From contig NZ_JAAOZF010000001.1 of the NCBI RefSeq assembly GCF_011759705.1, positions 2,278,454 to 2,342,453 of the forward strand: DNA of 64,000 bases. Reading direction: 5' to 3'. A program made the position numbers and the translations under genes. Source of the stretch: Microbacterium ulmi. GTDB lineage: Bacteria > Actinomycetota > Actinomycetes > Actinomycetales > Microbacteriaceae. Each line of letters begins with the position of its first letter. Positions within the stretch are counted from its first letter, which is position 1. A model generated the notes under the pieces. That model saw only the letters and a program-made list of their open reading frames with translations. It was not told where the DNA came from and did no database searches. Below are positions 62,618-64,000 of the stretch, one piece after another.

Positions 62618-63513
62618 ATGTCGCTGCGGTCGTGGTGACGTTCAACCGGCTCGAGAAGCTCAAGAAGGTCATCGCGTCGATTGAGGCCCAGACTCGCCCG
62701 GTCGCGAGCATCATCGTCATCGACAATGCGTCGACAGACGGCACGGCGGACTTCCTCGCTGCGCTCGAGACGAACGTGCCGCACGAGATCGTGCGGATGG
62801 ACACGAACACCGGCGGTGCCGGTGGGTTCGCCGAGGGCATGCTGCGGGGGTACTCCGCAGGAGCCGATCACGTCTGGATCATGGACGACGACTGCTACCC
62901 GCAGCCGGAGGCTCTCGACAGGCTTGTGCGCGGCTTTGACGACGCCGTCGCCGAGCTCGGCGCGGATGTGCCATTCGCGTGCTCAGTCGTGGAGTTCACG
63001 GACGGCAACATCTGTGAGATGAACAATCCCGTTCCCACGTGGGATTGGGCGCGTCTGCTCGTCAAAGGCCAGCGCAGCGTCATGGTCACAGCGTGCTCGT
63101 TCGTGTCGGTCCTCATTCCGCGCTGGGTCATCGCCGAGTACGGACTTCCGTACGTCGAGTACTTCATCTGGTTCGATGACCGTGAGTACACCCTCAGGCT
63201 GACGGCGCGGTGCCCCGGCGTCCAGGTGCTGGACAGCGTCGTGATCCACGACATGGGGGACAACCGCGGCGTGAACTTCGCCATGGTCGACGAGAAGAGC
63301 CTGTGGAAGTTCGAGTACGGCGTACGCAATGAGGCGTCTTATCAGCTCCACCACCGCGGACTGCTCTACTACCTCGAGTTCGGCGCGCGACTGCTGGTCA
63401 GTCTGCACCGCGGGCGAGTTCCCTTCCTTCTTCGAGTGAGACTTGCGAAGAAGCTCCTCGAAGGGATCGGCTTCAATCCGGCGGTGAAGTTCCCCGACCG
63501 CGATGCGCGTTGA
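62611..63513 (+). CDS. GT2 family glycosyltransferase (GlfT/rhamnosyl-like)
   Basis: 300-residue GT-A transferase. VAAVVVTFNRLEKLKKVIAS at 4-23, IIVIDNASTDGTADFLAAL near 34-52, NTGGAGGFAEGMLRGY near 66-81 and VWIMDDDCYPQPEAL near 88-102 (the DDD metal motif) are as in the galactofuranosyl/rhamnosyl transferases. YFIWFDDREYTLRLTA near 184-199 is the acceptor-side acidic motif (usually FxxxDDxE). AUG 62611 overlaps the preceding stop, so the two transferases are translationally coupled. Confidence 0.9.
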   Translation: MVNVAAVVVTFNRLEKLKKVIASIEAQTRPVASIIVIDNASTDGTADFLAALETNVPHEIVRMDTNTGGAGGFAEGMLRGYSAGADHVWIMDDDCYPQPEALDRLVRGFDDAVAELGADVPFACSVVEFTDGNICEMNNPVPTWDWARLLVKGQRSVMVTACSFVSVLIPRWVIAEYGLPYVEYFIWFDDREYTLRLTARCPGVQVLDSVVIHDMGDNRGVNFAMVDEKSLWKFEYGVRNEASYQLHHRGLLYYLEFGARLLVSLHRGRVPFLLRVRLAKKLLEGIGFNPAVKFPDRDAR

Positions 63514-63569
63514 ACATCGAGGATTCGGACGTCTCGGAACTTGTCTCTTGACAGCGACCACGTATGGGA

Positions 63570-64000
63570 CTACTCGACGACGGTAGCTCCTGAGTCGTCC
63601 ACGCGGATGACACCCCTCTCGAAGGACTGCTCGCACTTGCTCGTCTCGGAGTCGCAACGCTGTGAACTCGTGGGGTAGCCGAGGCCGCGTTCGTAGTCGT
63701 TGGCGTTCCACACCTGGCGGATGGGCCCGGTGATCGGGTATGTGCCGCTGGTGGAGGTGTAGATGACGCCGTTCTGGAAGTCCTGGTAGCAGGCGCCGCC
63801 GGCGAGTCCGCATCGGCGTGCGCTGATCGGGTAGCCGAGGCCGCGTTCGTAGTCGTTGGCGTTCCATACCTGGCGGATGGGCCCGGTGATCGCGTATGTG
63901 CCGCTGGTGGAGGCGTAGATGACGCCGTTCTGGAAGTCCTGGTAGCAGGCGCCGCCGGCGAGTCCGCATCGGACTGCGCTGATCGGGTAGCCGAGGCCGC
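63570..64000 (-). CDS. LGFP-repeat protein, C-terminal part (5' end beyond window)
   Basis: The last 143 residues of a secreted or wall-bound protein. Two complete and one partial LGFP repeats (PF08310) are visible: each reads GLGYPIS ... CGLAGGACYQDFQNGVIY ... TSGTYxITGPIRQVWNANDYER. Each repeat has a cysteine pair. The protein ends with a divergent repeat (SSQRCDSETSKCEQSFERGV) and VVE. LGFP repeats occur in actinobacterial envelope proteins such as amidases and mycolyltransferases and are thought to anchor to the cell wall. The catalytic or signal part would be upstream, outside the window. Confidence 0.88.
   Translation of the reverse strand, partial: GLGYPISAVRCGLAGGACYQDFQNGVIYASTSGTYAITGPIRQVWNANDYERGLGYPISARRCGLAGGACYQDFQNGVIYTSTSGTYPITGPIRQVWNANDYERGLGYPTSSQRCDSETSKCEQSFERGVIRVDDSGATVVE
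63676..64000 (-). repeat. 156-bp tandem repeats within the LGFP gene
   Basis: The sequence TAGCCGAGG recurs at 63676, 63832 and 63988, exactly 156 bp (52 codons) apart, and the units between differ at only a few positions. The near identity at DNA level points to recent duplication or gene conversion. Confidence 0.85.

Noticed and set aside
62983..63969. Minus-strand frame with Arg-rich tandem repeats
   Set aside because: It is the out-of-frame reading of the LGFP repeats combined with the antisense of the GT2 gene.

Overview
The window looks like chromosomal DNA of a high-GC actinobacterium, most likely Microbacteriaceae (Microbacterium-like). I infer this from the very GC-rich codon use, the many short-leader or leaderless starts behind TAnnnT -10 boxes, the actinobacterial acyl-CoA carboxylase set (accA3-, accD5- and epsilon-type genes) and the constant use of the heptamer GGATGCC/GGCATCC. 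No phage, IS element, CRISPR array, tRNA or rRNA gene was seen. Gene order in the second half, and several blocks of the first, match what I remember of the Mycobacterium tuberculosis Rv3264-Rv3319 region (sdhCDAB, cdd-deoA-add, deoD-pmmB-lpdA, accA3-maf-accD5-birA-purK-purE, LCP), so most of the window is conserved housekeeping chromosome.

Layout. 1-1152: 3'-truncated ribD behind an FMN riboswitch, on the minus strand. 1153-6711: an Fbp/AfuA-type ABC importer (lipoprotein, ATPase, fused two-domain permease) facing a metal-dependent cyclase/hydrolase; the same 12-bp perfect palindrome lies just downstream of a -10 box in front of each unit, so they are probably co-regulated. 6846-10370: glpD and glpK. 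10422-16453, minus strand: Fpg/Nei glycosylase, GNAT acetyltransferase, trpS, exonuclease III, YihY/BrkB membrane protein, MFS transporter. 16512-20174: sdhCDAB with a DtxR/IdeR-like box on its promoter. 20216: mannose-1-phosphate guanylyltransferase. 21491-29781: nucleoside importer (BMP lipoprotein, ATPase, two permeases) with cytidine deaminase, thymidine phosphorylase and adenosine deaminase, that is, nucleoside uptake plus salvage. 29817-30939: a DUF559/AbiEi-like gene bracketed by two 82-83 bp inverted-repeat elements. 30976-38706: mannitol PTS operon (mtlD, mtlF, mtlA, ptsI, and an in-frame IIB-HPr ORF) divergent from a BglG/MtlR activator.

38833-43614: GNAT, phosphohexo/pentomutase, purine nucleoside phosphorylase, LpdA-type quinone reductase. 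43615-43897: spacer with 22-23 bp repeats. 43898-46383: acyl-CoA carboxylase alpha subunit and Maf. 46408-50819: TrmA-like methyltransferase, then a response regulator, a histidine kinase and a third membrane protein. 50820-51137: a spacer with five successive hairpins. 51138-53884: carboxylase epsilon and beta subunits and birA. 53949-57905: PH-domain membrane protein, purK, purE, LCP ligase. 58041-64000: surface polysaccharide genes (glycosyltransferases, Wzm/Wzt-type exporter) and the end of an LGFP-repeat wall protein; from about 59.2 kb codon use becomes less GC-rich.

The most unusual items are the repeat-bracketed DUF559 gene, the shared palindromic operator, the genome-style GGATGCC bias seen in codon pairs, the IIB-HPr in-frame ORF, and the hairpin cluster at 50.9 kb. 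All function calls rest on reading motifs by eye; no database search was run.
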